The position numbers and the translations under genes were made by a program. Under the pieces are notes generated by a model. The model saw only the letters and a list, made by a program, of their open reading frames with translations, was not told the DNA's origin and made no database searches. DNA of 5,871 bases, from contig JAESRD010000191.1 in the NCBI GenBank assembly GCA_016764835.1, positions 1-5,871 of the forward strand. Direction: 5' to 3'. The DNA comes from Paracoccaceae bacterium. GTDB taxonomy: Bacteria; Pseudomonadota; Alphaproteobacteria; Rhodobacterales; Rhodobacteraceae. Of the stretch, positions 1 to 5,871 are shown piece by piece (positions within the stretch are counted from its first letter, which is position 1; every line of letters begins with the position of its first letter).

Positions 1-1367
1 TGACCGACAGGTTTGCAGCCCCCTTTGGCGAGCCAGTGATCAGGCTTGGCGTCACCGGGCTGTCACGCGCCGGTAAAACCGTGTTCATCACCTCGCTGGT
101 GGCCAACCTGATGGACAGAGGCCGGATGCCGGGGCTCAACGCGGCGCTAAGTGGCGCGATCGAGGGCGCGTGGCTACAGCCACAGCCCGACGACACTGTG
201 CCGCGGTTCAACTATGAGAGCCACCTTGCGGCGCTGACCTCGACCAACCCGCATTGGCCAAATGGCACGCGCCGGGTCTCCGAGCTGCGACTGTCATTGC
301 GGGTGCAACCGGCCGGGCTTTTGGCCGGCTTGGGCGGGCCGCGCACCATTCATCTCGATATCGTCGACTATCCCGGCGAATGGCTGCTCGACCTTGGCCT
401 GCTCGACAAAAGCTATGATGAATGGGCGCAAGAGGCGCTGGCCAAGCTGGAAACCCGCACGCAATCGGCTGATTTCAAAGCACTTTTGGCCAAGACCGAC
501 CCGGCAATGAGATTGGATGAACCAGTTGCGATCAAGTTGGCAGAGAGTTTCACCGCCTACTTAAACGCCGCCCGCGAGGCTGGCTTTTCAGATTGCACAC
601 CGGGGCGGTTCTTGCTGCCCGGCGATCTTGAAGGCTCGCCCGTGCTGACATTTGCTCCGCTGCCAGAGGCGGGTGGTGGCGGGCGCAAGTCGCTACGCCG
701 CGAGTTTGAGCGCCGCTATGACAGTTACAAACGCAATGTGGTCAAACCGTTCTTTCAAGACCATTTCGCCCGGATAGACCGCCAAGTTGTGCTGATAGAC
801 CTGCTCGGCGCCATCCATGCCGGGCCAGAAGCGGTCGAAGACCTGCGCCAAGCGATGGCCGATATTTTGGCCGCGTTCCGCCCCGGCCGCAGTGCTTGGC
901 TCAGCCGCCTTTTGCGTGGCCGTCAAGTTGATCGGATCCTGTTTGCCGCCACCAAAGCCGACCATCTGCACCATGTGCAACATGATGAACTGACGGCGAT
1001 CACGGCTGCGCTGGTGCGCGAGGCCAAAGACCGGGCAGACTTTGCCGGGGCCAAGACCAAAGCCATGGCGATTGCTGCTTTGCGCACCACAGTCGAAGAC
1101 ACGATCGACCATAAGGGCAAAAAGCTAGATGTCGTGCGCGGGCAGCTACTCTCGACCGGTAAACAGGCGGCGTTCTACCCCGGTGATCTGCCCTCGGACC
1201 CCTCGCATCTGCTGTCGCCCGCCCGCGAAGGCGCTACCAAATGGCTCGACGGCGACTATTCGGTGATGAACTTTGCGCCCGCCCGGCTAACGCTAAAACC
1301 CGGCGATGGGCCGCCGCATATTAGGCTCGACAAGGCGGCTGAGTTTCTGTTTGGGGACAAATTATGA
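1..1367 (+). CDS. ycjX: YcjX-like (DUF463) P-loop stress protein, 5' end at or beyond window edge
   Basis: Predicted cytoplasmic nucleotide-binding protein of the YcjX/DUF463 family. In enterobacteria this family belongs to the phage-shock (Psp) regulon; its biochemical role is poorly defined. Counting from the GTG at 36 (443 residues), a Walker A motif GLSRAGKT lies at residues 8-15, a G-protein-like DYPGE at 111-115 and a TKAD element resembling the NKxD guanine-specificity motif at 306-309. The stretch VVLIDLLGAIHAG at 251-263 is typical of the family. The frame is open to the left edge, and family members usually have residues before the RLGVTGLSRAGKT block. The GTG at 36 has only a poor ribosome binding site, so the true start is probably upstream. 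Bases 1-2 (TG) could complete an ATG one base outside the window. The TGA stop overlaps the next gene's ATG (ATGA, 1364-1367), implying translational coupling with the YcjF-like gene. Family assignment is confident; the exact start and molecular function are not known. Confidence 0.9.
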   Translation, partial: TDRFAAPFGEPVIRLGVTGLSRAGKTVFITSLVANLMDRGRMPGLNAALSGAIEGAWLQPQPDDTVPRFNYESHLAALTSTNPHWPNGTRRVSELRLSLRVQPAGLLAGLGGPRTIHLDIVDYPGEWLLDLGLLDKSYDEWAQEALAKLETRTQSADFKALLAKTDPAMRLDEPVAIKLAESFTAYLNAAREAGFSDCTPGRFLLPGDLEGSPVLTFAPLPEAGGGGRKSLRREFERRYDSYKRNVVKPFFQDHFARIDRQVVLIDLLGAIHAGPEAVEDLRQAMADILAAFRPGRSAWLSRLLRGRQVDRILFAATKADHLHHVQHDELTAITAALVREAKDRADFAGAKTKAMAIAALRTTVEDTIDHKGKKLDVVRGQLLSTGKQAAFYPGDLPSDPSHLLSPAREGATKWLDGDYSVMNFAPARLTLKPGDGPPHIRLDKAAEFLFGDKL

Positions 1368-2380
1368 GCGATGATAATGGCCCTTCCGGCCCGATCCTGA
1401 TCGACCTTGAGCCGAGCAATACAGCCGACCCCGCCGCTGCCCCGCCAGTGCCGGACATAGACCCGCTGGAGCACCCGGCAGCCATGCAACGCGTGGCCGC
1501 AATCGCCGCACGGCGCCAAAGCTCGCGCTTGGCGCAGTGGTTTTGGACCCTGCTGCTCGGCCTGTTCACCTTCTGGCTGTCGCTGGCGGCGTGGTCTTGG
1601 GTCGAACGGTTGCTGGCGCGCAGCCCGATCCTCGGCCTGATCGGCTCGATATTGCTCGGCGGTTTTGTCATTGTGCTGCTGGTCCTCGCCTTGCGCGAGC
1701 TGACAGCCTATTGGCGGCTAGAACAGCTGGACCGCGTGCAAAAACAAGCAGTTGCCGCACGTTCCGACGGTGATCTTGACGGCGCGCGGGCGGTTGAAAA
1801 AGCGCTAATGCGGCTCTACGCTAAGCGCGAAGATGTCGCGTGGGGCCTGTCACGGCTCAAAGAGCGCTCGGCCGATGTGCTCGACGCCGCAACCCTGCTC
1901 GACCTGACCGAAGCCACCCTGCTTGGCCCGCTTGATGCCCGCGCCGAGCGCGAGGTTGAGGCCGCCGCAAGGCAAGTGGCAACTGTCACTGCAATCGTGC
2001 CGCTGCCGCTGGCCGATATCGTGGCGGCCTTGGCGGCCAATTTGCGGATGATCCGCCGGATTGCCGAAATCTACGGTGGCCGCGCAGGTACGGTCGGCGC
2101 ATGGCGGCTGACCCGCACTGTGCTGACCCATCTTGTCGCCACTGGTGCTGTGGCCGTCGGCGATGATCTGATCTCATCGGTGGCGGGCGGCACGCTGCTG
2201 TCAAAAATATCGCGCCGCTTTGGCGAAGGTGTGGTTAACGGTGCGCTGACCGCACGGGTCGGCATCGCCGCGATAGAGGTTTGCCGACCACTGCCGTTTA
2301 GCGCCCAGCCGCGCCCGGCAATCACGGCGCTTATCCGGCGGGCTTTGGCTGGGCTGTTTGGGCGCGCGTCAGAGCCCTAA
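1364..2380 (+). CDS. ycjF: YcjF-like (TIGR01620/DUF697) inner-membrane protein
   Basis: Membrane protein of 338 residues, partner of the preceding YcjX-like protein; its function in the family is unresolved but stress-associated by context. An acidic, proline-rich N-terminal segment (about 1-40) is followed by two strong hydrophobic helices, about 58-80 (rich in W, L, F) and 88-110. A charged, helical middle region follows (112-200). The DUF697 domain lies at about 205-310, with a conserved-looking core NLRMIRRIAEIYGGRAG at 226-242 and a Gly/Ala-rich stretch GDDLISSVAGG at 266-276. The start is supported by GGGGA at 1353-1357, six bases before ATG 1364, and by the 4-bp ATGA overlap with the upstream gene. 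No internal promoter is evident, so the two genes are probably co-transcribed. The TAA stop (2378-2380) overlaps the stop codon of the convergent purK gene, with no terminator hairpin visible between them. Length and domain order fit the family. Confidence 0.88.
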   Translation: MSDDNGPSGPILIDLEPSNTADPAAAPPVPDIDPLEHPAAMQRVAAIAARRQSSRLAQWFWTLLLGLFTFWLSLAAWSWVERLLARSPILGLIGSILLGGFVIVLLVLALRELTAYWRLEQLDRVQKQAVAARSDGDLDGARAVEKALMRLYAKREDVAWGLSRLKERSADVLDAATLLDLTEATLLGPLDARAEREVEAAARQVATVTAIVPLPLADIVAALAANLRMIRRIAEIYGGRAGTVGAWRLTRTVLTHLVATGAVAVGDDLISSVAGGTLLSKISRRFGEGVVNGALTARVGIAAIEVCRPLPFSAQPRPAITALIRRALAGLFGRASEP

Positions 2381-3444
2381 GCCGGGCCGGTGATCCGGTT
2401 TACATGGCCCATTTTGCGCCCCGGTCGCGGCGCAGCCTTGCCATACATATGCAAGGCGGCGGGCTCCTTGGCGATCTCGCTGAGCCGGTCTACATCATCG
2501 CTGATCAGGTTTTCCATGACCACATTGCTATGGCGGCTGCCATCGCCCAACGGCCAGCCAGCAATGGCGCGGATATGTTGCTCAAACTGGTCGATCACGC
2601 AGCCATTCTGGGTCCAATGGCCAGAATTATGCACCCGAGGTGCTATCTCATTGACCACAAGCCCTTGGGCGGTGACAAACAGCTCAACCCCCAAAACGCC
2701 AACATAATCAAGGGCATTGAGGATGCGAGCGCCGATCAGCACCGCGTCGCTGCACTGATTTGGCGTGAGCTTGGCGGGCACGGTGGTGCGGCGCAAAATA
2801 CCATCAACATGGTGGTTTTCACCGGGGTCATAGGCGGCAACGGCGCCGTCTAGCCCGCGCGCGGCAATGACGGAAACCTCATGCGTGAAGGTGACGAAGC
2901 CTTCGAGCACGGCGTCGGCTCCGGCCATGGTGGCGAAGGCGTCATCGGCGTCGCCGAGCGCCATGATCCGGGCCTGACCCTTGCCATCATAGCCAAAGCG
3001 CCGGGTCTTGAGGATCGCGGGCGCGCCCGTTTTGGCCAGGGCTTCGTCGAGCGAGGCGCGGTTGCTGACGGGTGCGAAAGGGGCGAGATCGAGGCCCAGA
3101 CCGGTGAGAAATTTTTTCTCTGTCAGCCGGTCTTGCGATGTCGTCAGTGCGTTGCGTCCGGGGCGGACCGGGCAGCGCGCTTCAACAATATCAAGCGCTT
3201 CGGCGGGGATGTTCTCGAACTCATAGGTGATGACATCGGCAGCTTCGGCAAAGCGGCTAAGGGCCTCGGCATCATCCCATGCGCCGCAAGTCAGCGCGGC
3301 GACCTGTCCGGCCGGGGCATCTGGCGACGCGTCATAAATATGGGCGACAAGGCCTATGCGGGCGGCGGCTACGGCCAGCATCCGGCCAAGCTGGCCGCCG
3401 CCAAGTATGCCAATAACCGCGCCTTGGGGCAGGGCATTACTCAT
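2377..3444 (-). CDS. purK: N5-carboxyaminoimidazole ribonucleotide synthase
   Basis: Cytoplasmic ATP-grasp ligase of de novo purine synthesis. It converts AIR, ATP and bicarbonate to N5-CAIR, the substrate of PurE. The protein has 355 residues, normal for PurK. Visible motifs are the N-terminal Gly-rich loop [10 protein letters not shown] (12-21), YEFENIP (74-80), the ATP-grasp lysine and flexible loop [12 protein letters not shown] (146-157), [13 protein letters not shown] (181-193), the metal and phosphate-binding block [14 protein letters not shown] (265-278) and the C-terminal GRKMGHV (342-348). The ATG at 3444-3442 is preceded by GAGG (3457-3454), nine bases upstream. The start lies inside the end of purE (8-bp overlap), so the two genes should be translated together. 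The TAG stop at 2379-2377 overlaps the stop of the convergent YcjF-like gene. No truncation or odd residue was seen. Confidence 0.96.
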   Translation of the reverse strand: MSNALPQGAVIGILGGGQLGRMLAVAAARIGLVAHIYDASPDAPAGQVAALTCGAWDDAEALSRFAEAADVITYEFENIPAEALDIVEARCPVRPGRNALTTSQDRLTEKKFLTGLGLDLAPFAPVSNRASLDEALAKTGAPAILKTRRFGYDGKGQARIMALGDADDAFATMAGADAVLEGFVTFTHEVSVIAARGLDGAVAAYDPGENHHVDGILRRTTVPAKLTPNQCSDAVLIGARILNALDYVGVLGVELFVTAQGLVVNEIAPRVHNSGHWTQNGCVIDQFEQHIRAIAGWPLGDGSRHSNVVMENLISDDVDRLSEIAKEPAALHMYGKAAPRPGRKMGHVNRITGPA

Positions 3445-3919
3445 CGCTTGGTACCTCGGGAATAGAAGCCGCCAGCGCGCTGCGCCAAGCGTCGAGCCGG
3501 GCGGCGAGGGCCTCGTCGTTGAGCGCCAAGATGCTGGCTGCCATCAGCCCGGCATTCATCGCGCCGCCAATAGCCATAGTAGCCACCGGAAAACCGCGCG
3601 GCATTTGCACGATGGAATAGAGCGAATCGACACCACCAAGGGCGCGGGTCTCAACCGGCACGCCAATAACCGGCAGCCGGGTTTTGGACGCCATCATGCC
3701 GGGCAGGTGGGCCGCCCCGCCAGCGCCCGCAATGATCACTTTGAGCCCGCTGGCCACAGCACCCTGCCCATAATCCCACAACCGCCCCGGCGTGCGGTGG
3801 GCCGAGATAATCTTGGCCTCAAAGGGCACCTGCAACTCATCAAGAATATCGGCGGCGGCGCGCATGGTTGCCCAGTCAGACTGGCTGCCCATAATAATGC
3901 CGGCTTTTGGTTGTGTCAT
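3437..3919 (-). CDS. purE: N5-carboxyaminoimidazole ribonucleotide mutase (class I PurE)
   Basis: Cytoplasmic mutase of de novo purine synthesis that rearranges N5-CAIR (made by PurK) to CAIR. It has 160 residues, the usual length for a stand-alone class I PurE, which forms octamers in known members. Motifs run in the family order: GSQSDW (11-16, nucleotide phosphate binding), SAHRTP (39-44), [11 protein letters not shown] (65-75, containing an active-site His), PVIGVP (83-88) and [13 protein letters not shown] (106-118). Having purK immediately downstream agrees with the class I, bacterial-type two-step route. The ATG at 3919-3917 is well supported by GAGGTGA (3930-3924) four bases upstream. 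It is 75 bp downstream of the DUF465 gene on the same strand, so it could be read from that gene or from its own candidate promoter in the gap. The coding end overlaps purK by 8 bp. Confidence 0.97.
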   Translation of the reverse strand: MTQPKAGIIMGSQSDWATMRAAADILDELQVPFEAKIISAHRTPGRLWDYGQGAVASGLKVIIAGAGGAAHLPGMMASKTRLPVIGVPVETRALGGVDSLYSIVQMPRGFPVATMAIGGAMNAGLMAASILALNDEALAARLDAWRSALAASIPEVPSDE

Positions 3920-3945
3920 GCGATCACCTCAAATGCGAAGCGGCA

Positions 3946-3973
3946 TTTATAGCGGCTGCACATAGTTGCGCAA
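3946..3973 (-). promoter_or_regulatory. Candidate housekeeping promoter for purE-purK
   Basis: On the minus strand in the 75-bp gap between the DUF465 gene and purE there is TTGCGC (3973-3968), a 16-base spacer and TATAAA (3951-3946). The -10 box matches five of six consensus bases; the -35 box matches only the TTG. The start of transcription would fall near 3939, leaving a leader of about 20 bases that carries the GAGGTGA ribosome binding site. This is plausible by position and -10 quality, but it is a pattern match only. Read-through from the DUF465 gene is an alternative. Confidence 0.38.
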
Positions 3974-3994
3974 TCGGTTTAGCTGGGGCGCGTG

Positions 3995-4213
3995 CTAGGC
4001 GATGATATCAGGAAAATACCGGTCTGAAATATGACTGATCTGATCTTTGAGCGCCAGTTTACGCTTTTTAAGCCGCCGCAGGGTCAGTACATCTGCCCCG
4101 CCACGCTCTTGCAGCGCCCCAATTGCCTCATCCAAATCCCTGTGTTCGCGCCTAAGAACCCTCAGTTCGATCGCAAGCACCTCTTTTTCTTCTAACTCAT
4201 TGGAGCTTTTCAT
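3995..4213 (-). CDS. YdcH-like DUF465 small coiled-coil protein
   Basis: Small protein of 72 residues in the YdcH/DUF465 family, whose function is unknown. The sequence shows the family signature: LRREHRDLDEAI (20-31), a short variable linker, then LRRLKKRKLALKDQI (45-59) and a C-terminal PDIIA. It is highly charged, has no signal peptide or membrane helix, and should form a helical hairpin or short coiled coil. I chose the ATG at 4213-4211 over the TTG one codon upstream (4216-4214), because AGG at 4224-4222 then sits eight bases before the start. It is the first gene of a minus-strand run leading to purE and purK, 75 bp away. I recall this neighbourhood as recurrent in Rhodobacterales, from general knowledge rather than a search. 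Upstream, a TATGAT at 4251-4246 could be a -10 box, but there is no convincing -35. It is divergent from hsp20. Confidence 0.85.
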   Translation of the reverse strand: MKSSNELEEKEVLAIELRVLRREHRDLDEAIGALQERGGADVLTLRRLKKRKLALKDQISHISDRYFPDIIA

Positions 4214-4319
4214 CAAAAACGCCTGAATAACCTCGATTTGTCCATATCATAGCCCGAGTTATGCGCCACGCATAGCCTTGGATGCAGATAGGTTTAACAG
4301 CTCGAGCCGCGCCGGAACA

Positions 4320-4349
4320 CTTGCACGGAGCCCTGCCTGCCCCCATATT
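4320..4349 (+). promoter_or_regulatory. Sigma-32 (RpoH) heat-shock promoter of hsp20
   Basis: A -35 element CTTGCA (4320-4325), a 15-base spacer and a -10 element CCCCATATT (4341-4349) lie upstream of the small heat-shock gene. The classical RpoH consensus is CTTGAA, a 13-17 base spacer and CCCCATNT. The -10 box here is a full match, the -35 box matches five of six, and the spacing is in range. Transcription should begin near 4355-4357, giving a leader of about 60 bases before ATG 4416. Position directly in front of an IbpA-like gene strongly supports the call. The evidence is sequence match and context only. Confidence 0.8.
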
Positions 4350-4361
4350 CTTCTAGAGGAT

Positions 4362-4418
4362 GCTGCCGCATAGCGGGGCGCCTTACGCACCGTCGCTTGA
4401 TAAAGGACGTGACAAATG
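4362..4418 (+). promoter_or_regulatory. ROSE-like RNA thermometer in the hsp20 leader
   Basis: The hsp20 leader can fold so that its ribosome binding site is hidden. The segment TCGCT (4393-4397) fits the anti-Shine-Dalgarno consensus UYGCU of ROSE elements and faces AGGA (4404-4407). Pairs read from the sequence are T4398-A4403, T4397-A4404, C4396-G4405, an apposed G4395/G4406 as in known ROSE elements, C4394 bulged, T4393-A4407, G4392-C4408 and C4391-G4409. With C4390 bulged, A4389-T4410 and C4388-G4411 follow. The apical loop is GATA (4399-4402). A second small hairpin lies upstream, CCGC (4366-4369) and GCGG (4373-4376) with loop ATA. ROSE elements are known upstream of hsp20/ibpA genes in alpha- and gammaproteobacteria, where they melt at heat-shock temperature. 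The fold is hand-drawn, with no energy calculation. Confidence 0.68.
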
Positions 4419-4841
4419 ACGAAACTATCTCTGGGTGCTCACCCATATCTTTTGGGTTTTGAGCAGCTCGAACGCTTGGTCGAGCGCACGGCCAAATCGG
4501 CTGGCGACGGCTATCCACCCTATAATATCGAACAAACATCGGATCGCAGCTACCGGATCACGCTGGCGGTGGCCGGGTTTCGCGAAGAAGATCTCGCGAT
4601 AACGCTGGAGGATTGCAGCCTCGTGGTCCGCGGCCGCCAAAACGATGAGCCGGATACGCGGGTGTTTTTACACAGGGGCATTGCGGCACGCCAGTTTCAG
4701 CGCAGTTTTGTGCTGGCGGACGGGGTTGATGTTGGCGAGGCCAATATGGAAAACGGACTTTTGCATATTGATCTGAGCCGGGCCGCGTCTGAGACCGTGG
4801 TTCAGACCATTCGTATCAACACTGTTGGAGGCAAAAAATGA
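4416..4841 (+). CDS. Small heat-shock protein, Hsp20/IbpA family
   Basis: ATP-independent holdase chaperone of 141 residues in the alpha-crystallin superfamily. Such proteins bind unfolding proteins in the cytoplasm and hand them to DnaK/ClpB. The N-terminal arm (1-32) leads into GYPPYNIE (32-39), a landmark of the IbpA-like class A proteins. The alpha-crystallin domain spans about 35-122, with YRITLAVAGF (46-55), LVVRG (69-73), the FLHRGIAARQFQRSF block (84-98) and ANMENGLLHIDL (109-120). The oligomerisation motif I-x-I is IRI at 132-134. The start is fixed by AGGA (4404-4407), eight bases before ATG 4416. Expression should be heat-inducible: a sigma-32-like promoter and a ROSE-like leader precede it. 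Its TGA overlaps the ATG of the DUF1150 gene by 4 bp. It could be called ibpA or hspA in different genomes, so I leave the symbol blank. Confidence 0.95.
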   Translation: MTKLSLGAHPYLLGFEQLERLVERTAKSAGDGYPPYNIEQTSDRSYRITLAVAGFREEDLAITLEDCSLVVRGRQNDEPDTRVFLHRGIAARQFQRSFVLADGVDVGEANMENGLLHIDLSRAASETVVQTIRINTVGGKK

Positions 4842-5062
4842 AAACTAAGCTCGATCTGCGCAAAATCGCCGCCAAGGCGGTTTATGTGAAACCGGTTGCT
4901 GTTGCTGACTTGCCGGATGAGTTGCAAGACCAAGCTGGCGGTCGCGAGACCCTGTTTGCCGTGCATAATTCGGAAGGCCGCCAGTTGGCGCTGGTTGCTG
5001 ATTGCAAGCTGGCCTTCGCGTTGGCCCGGCACCATGACATGGAGCCGATGACTTTGCATTAG
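4838..5062 (+). CDS. DUF1150 family small protein, partner of Hsp20
   Basis: Protein of 74 residues matching the DUF1150 family of alphaproteobacteria, whose function is unknown. Recognisable features are VYVKPV (15-20), the LPDELQ segment (25-30), the AGGRETLFAVH stretch (33-43) and a hydrophobic C-terminal block LALVADCKLAFALAR (50-64). There is no signal peptide or obvious membrane span. ATG 4838 overlaps the hsp20 stop (ATGA) and is preceded by a strong GGAGG (4827-4831) six bases upstream. It should therefore be made whenever hsp20 is transcribed, under the same heat-shock promoter. Placement behind an IbpA-type gene, which I recall as common for this family, suggests a role in proteostasis or as a modulator of the chaperone; this is inference. 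The operon ends at the hairpin terminator at 5107-5137. Confidence 0.88.
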   Translation: MKTKLDLRKIAAKAVYVKPVAVADLPDELQDQAGGRETLFAVHNSEGRQLALVADCKLAFALARHHDMEPMTLH

Positions 5063-5106
5063 GCCATGTTCAGGCCGGTGACCAAACTGCAAAAACCAAG
5101 AAAACA

Positions 5107-5137
5107 AAAGGCCCGCCTCGGAATGAGGCGGGCCTTT
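5107..5137. terminator. Bidirectional intrinsic terminator
   Basis: A perfect 13-bp inverted repeat (5107-5119 and 5125-5137) encloses the 5-base loop GGAAT. The stem is GC-rich in its core (GGCCCGCCTC) with A/T ends. On the plus strand it is followed by a T-rich tail (TTTGTTT). On the minus strand the flank reads TTTTGTTTT. It lies between the convergent DUF1150 gene and the minus-strand sulfurylase/APS kinase gene, 45 bp and 22 bp from their stops, so it can end transcription from both sides. Confidence 0.93.
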
Positions 5138-5158
5138 GTTTGCGTGATGATCAGGCGT

Positions 5159-5871
5159 TTAGCCTTTGATCAAGCCCATCGCTTCGAGCTTGAGGATCAC
5201 CTGATGCGCGCAATTATCGACATCTGTATTCTCGGTCTCAATCCGCAGCTCTGGGTTTTCAGGCACTTCATAAGGGTCTGAAATGCCGGTGAACTCTTTG
5301 ATCTTGCCTTCGCGGGCCAGCTTATACAGGCCCTTGCGGTCGCGGCGTTCGCATTCTTCAATCGAGGTGGCAACATGGACTTCAAGGAAGGGGCCGAATT
5401 CTTGAATGTCTTCGCGCACAGCGCGCCGTGTTGTCGCATAGGGCGCAATAGGCGCGCAAATGGCGATGCCGCCGTTTTTGGTGATCTCGGAAGCCACATA
5501 ACCAATGCGGCGAATGTTAAGATCGCGGTGGGCTTTGGAGAAGCCCAGCTCAGATGACAGGTTTTTGCGTACCAGATCACCGTCCAGCAGGGTAACAGGG
5601 CGACCGCCCATTTCCATCAGCTTGACCATCAGCGCATTGGCGATGGTGGATTTTCCAGAACCGGAAAAGCCCGTGAAAAACACGGTGAAACCCTGCTTTG
5701 ATCGCGCCGGTCTTGTGCGCCGCAATTCAGTCACCACTTGTGGAAAAGAGAACCATTCCGGAATGTCCAGACCCTCGGACAGGCGACGGCGCAGTTCGGT
5801 GCCGGAAATGTTCAAGACAGTCATGCCTTCTTCGACCTTGTCAGCCGGTTCATATTGCGCACGTTCCTGCA
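5159..5871 (-). CDS. cysC: Bifunctional sulfate adenylyltransferase/adenylylsulfate kinase, C-terminal part
   Basis: C-terminal part of a sulfate-activation enzyme: the sulfurylase domain makes APS from sulfate and ATP, and the kinase domain makes PAPS from APS. The window covers the end of the sulfurylase domain, visible as ISGTELRRRLSEGLDIPEWF and the following PQVV, then a complete APS kinase domain. Counting from the in-frame ATG at 5824, the P-loop GFSGSGKS is at 52-59, DGD at 81-83, LGFSKAHRDLNIRRIGYVA at 93-111, CAPIAPYATTR at 123-133, and KGLYKLAREGKIKEFTGISDPYE at 164-186. The frame stays open from that ATG to the right edge, and the extra residues continue the sulfurylase sequence. 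The ATG at 5824 is therefore internal and the gene is cut by the window, not truncated. The position where single-domain kinases have Ser (ISP) appears to be Ala127 here. The stop is TAA at 5161-5159, followed by a shared terminator. Confidence 0.95.
   Translation of the reverse strand, partial: QERAQYEPADKVEEGMTVLNISGTELRRRLSEGLDIPEWFSFPQVVTELRRTRPARSKQGFTVFFTGFSGSGKSTIANALMVKLMEMGGRPVTLLDGDLVRKNLSSELGFSKAHRDLNIRRIGYVASEITKNGGIAICAPIAPYATTRRAVREDIQEFGPFLEVHVATSIEECERRDRKGLYKLAREGKIKEFTGISDPYEVPENPELRIETENTDVDNCAHQVILKLEAMGLIKG

Noticed and set aside
693..2325. Minus-strand open frames opposite the YcjX- and YcjF-like genes (for example 693-1112, 1321-1671, 2071-2325).
   Set aside because: Low-complexity, Arg/Ala/Ser-rich translations typical of the reverse strand of GC-rich genes, with no domain.
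2404..3952. Long plus-strand open frames opposite purK and purE (for example 2404-2853, 2881-3465, 3356-3952).
   Set aside because: They lie wholly or mostly antisense to two clear purine genes, share no recognisable domain, and are expected in GC-rich coding DNA.
4360..4419. A 19-codon open frame in the hsp20 leader (ATG 4360, TGA 4417-4419) that overlaps the hsp20 ATG.
   Set aside because: A frame this short stays open by chance quite often. GAGG abuts the ATG with no spacing, and the predicted transcript would start only a few bases upstream. The region is better explained by the thermometer hairpins.
4294..4539. Minus-strand open frame across the hsp20 promoter and 5' end.
   Set aside because: It covers the heat-shock promoter, leader and start of hsp20, and its translation shows no family signature.
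5107..5137. The inverted repeat considered as an attachment site or mobile-element end.
   Set aside because: Convergent gene arrangement, a GC-rich perfect stem and T-rich flanks on both strands are fully explained by a bidirectional terminator. No transposase or integrase is present.
5066..5281. Plus-strand open frame after the DUF1150 gene.
   Set aside because: It runs through the terminator hairpin and the antisense end of the APS kinase gene.
1..5871. CRISPR arrays, tRNA or rRNA genes, insertion sequences, toxin-antitoxin or defence systems.
   Set aside because: No regular direct repeats, no cloverleaf or rRNA-like stretch and no relevant protein families were seen. Almost all bases are accounted for by backbone genes.

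Overview
The window looks like ordinary chromosomal backbone of an alphaproteobacterium, most likely Rhodobacterales/Rhodobacteraceae. The pointers are a fused ATP-sulfurylase/APS-kinase of the kind I know from that order, an adjacent IbpA-type hsp20 and DUF1150 pair (DUF1150 is essentially an alphaproteobacterial family), and a YdcH-type DUF465 gene next to purE. The sequence is GC-rich and densely packed with short gene overlaps. These assignments come from reading protein motifs by eye; no database search was run.

Layout from left to right. (1) Plus strand, 1-2380: a YcjX-like (DUF463) P-loop protein, open at the left edge, overlaps by 4 bp a YcjF-like (TIGR01620/DUF697) two-helix membrane protein. 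This is the stress-associated YcjX-YcjF pair. (2) Minus strand, 2377-4213: a ydcH-type DUF465 gene, then purE, then purK, which carry out the two-step ATP-dependent carboxylation of AIR to CAIR in purine synthesis. purE and purK overlap by 8 bp. The purK stop overlaps the ycjF stop tail to tail with no visible terminator. (3) Divergent intergenic region 4214-4415: it holds a strong sigma-32-like promoter and a 5' leader that folds as a ROSE-like RNA thermometer over the hsp20 ribosome binding site. (4) Plus strand, 4416-5062: hsp20 (IbpA-like) and a DUF1150 gene in a translationally coupled pair. (5) A perfect 13-bp-stem bidirectional terminator at 5107-5137 separates this pair from (6) the minus-strand bifunctional sulfate adenylyltransferase/adenylylsulfate kinase. 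Of that last gene the APS kinase half and the tail of the sulfurylase half are in the window; the rest lies past the right edge.

Nothing here looks like a mobile element, defence system, CRISPR array or wholly new pathway. The most interesting element is the heat-shock control unit upstream of hsp20, where a consensus heat-shock promoter is followed by a predicted RNA thermometer. Next come the uncharacterised DUF1150 partner of Hsp20 and the terminator-free tail-to-tail overlap of ycjF and purK.
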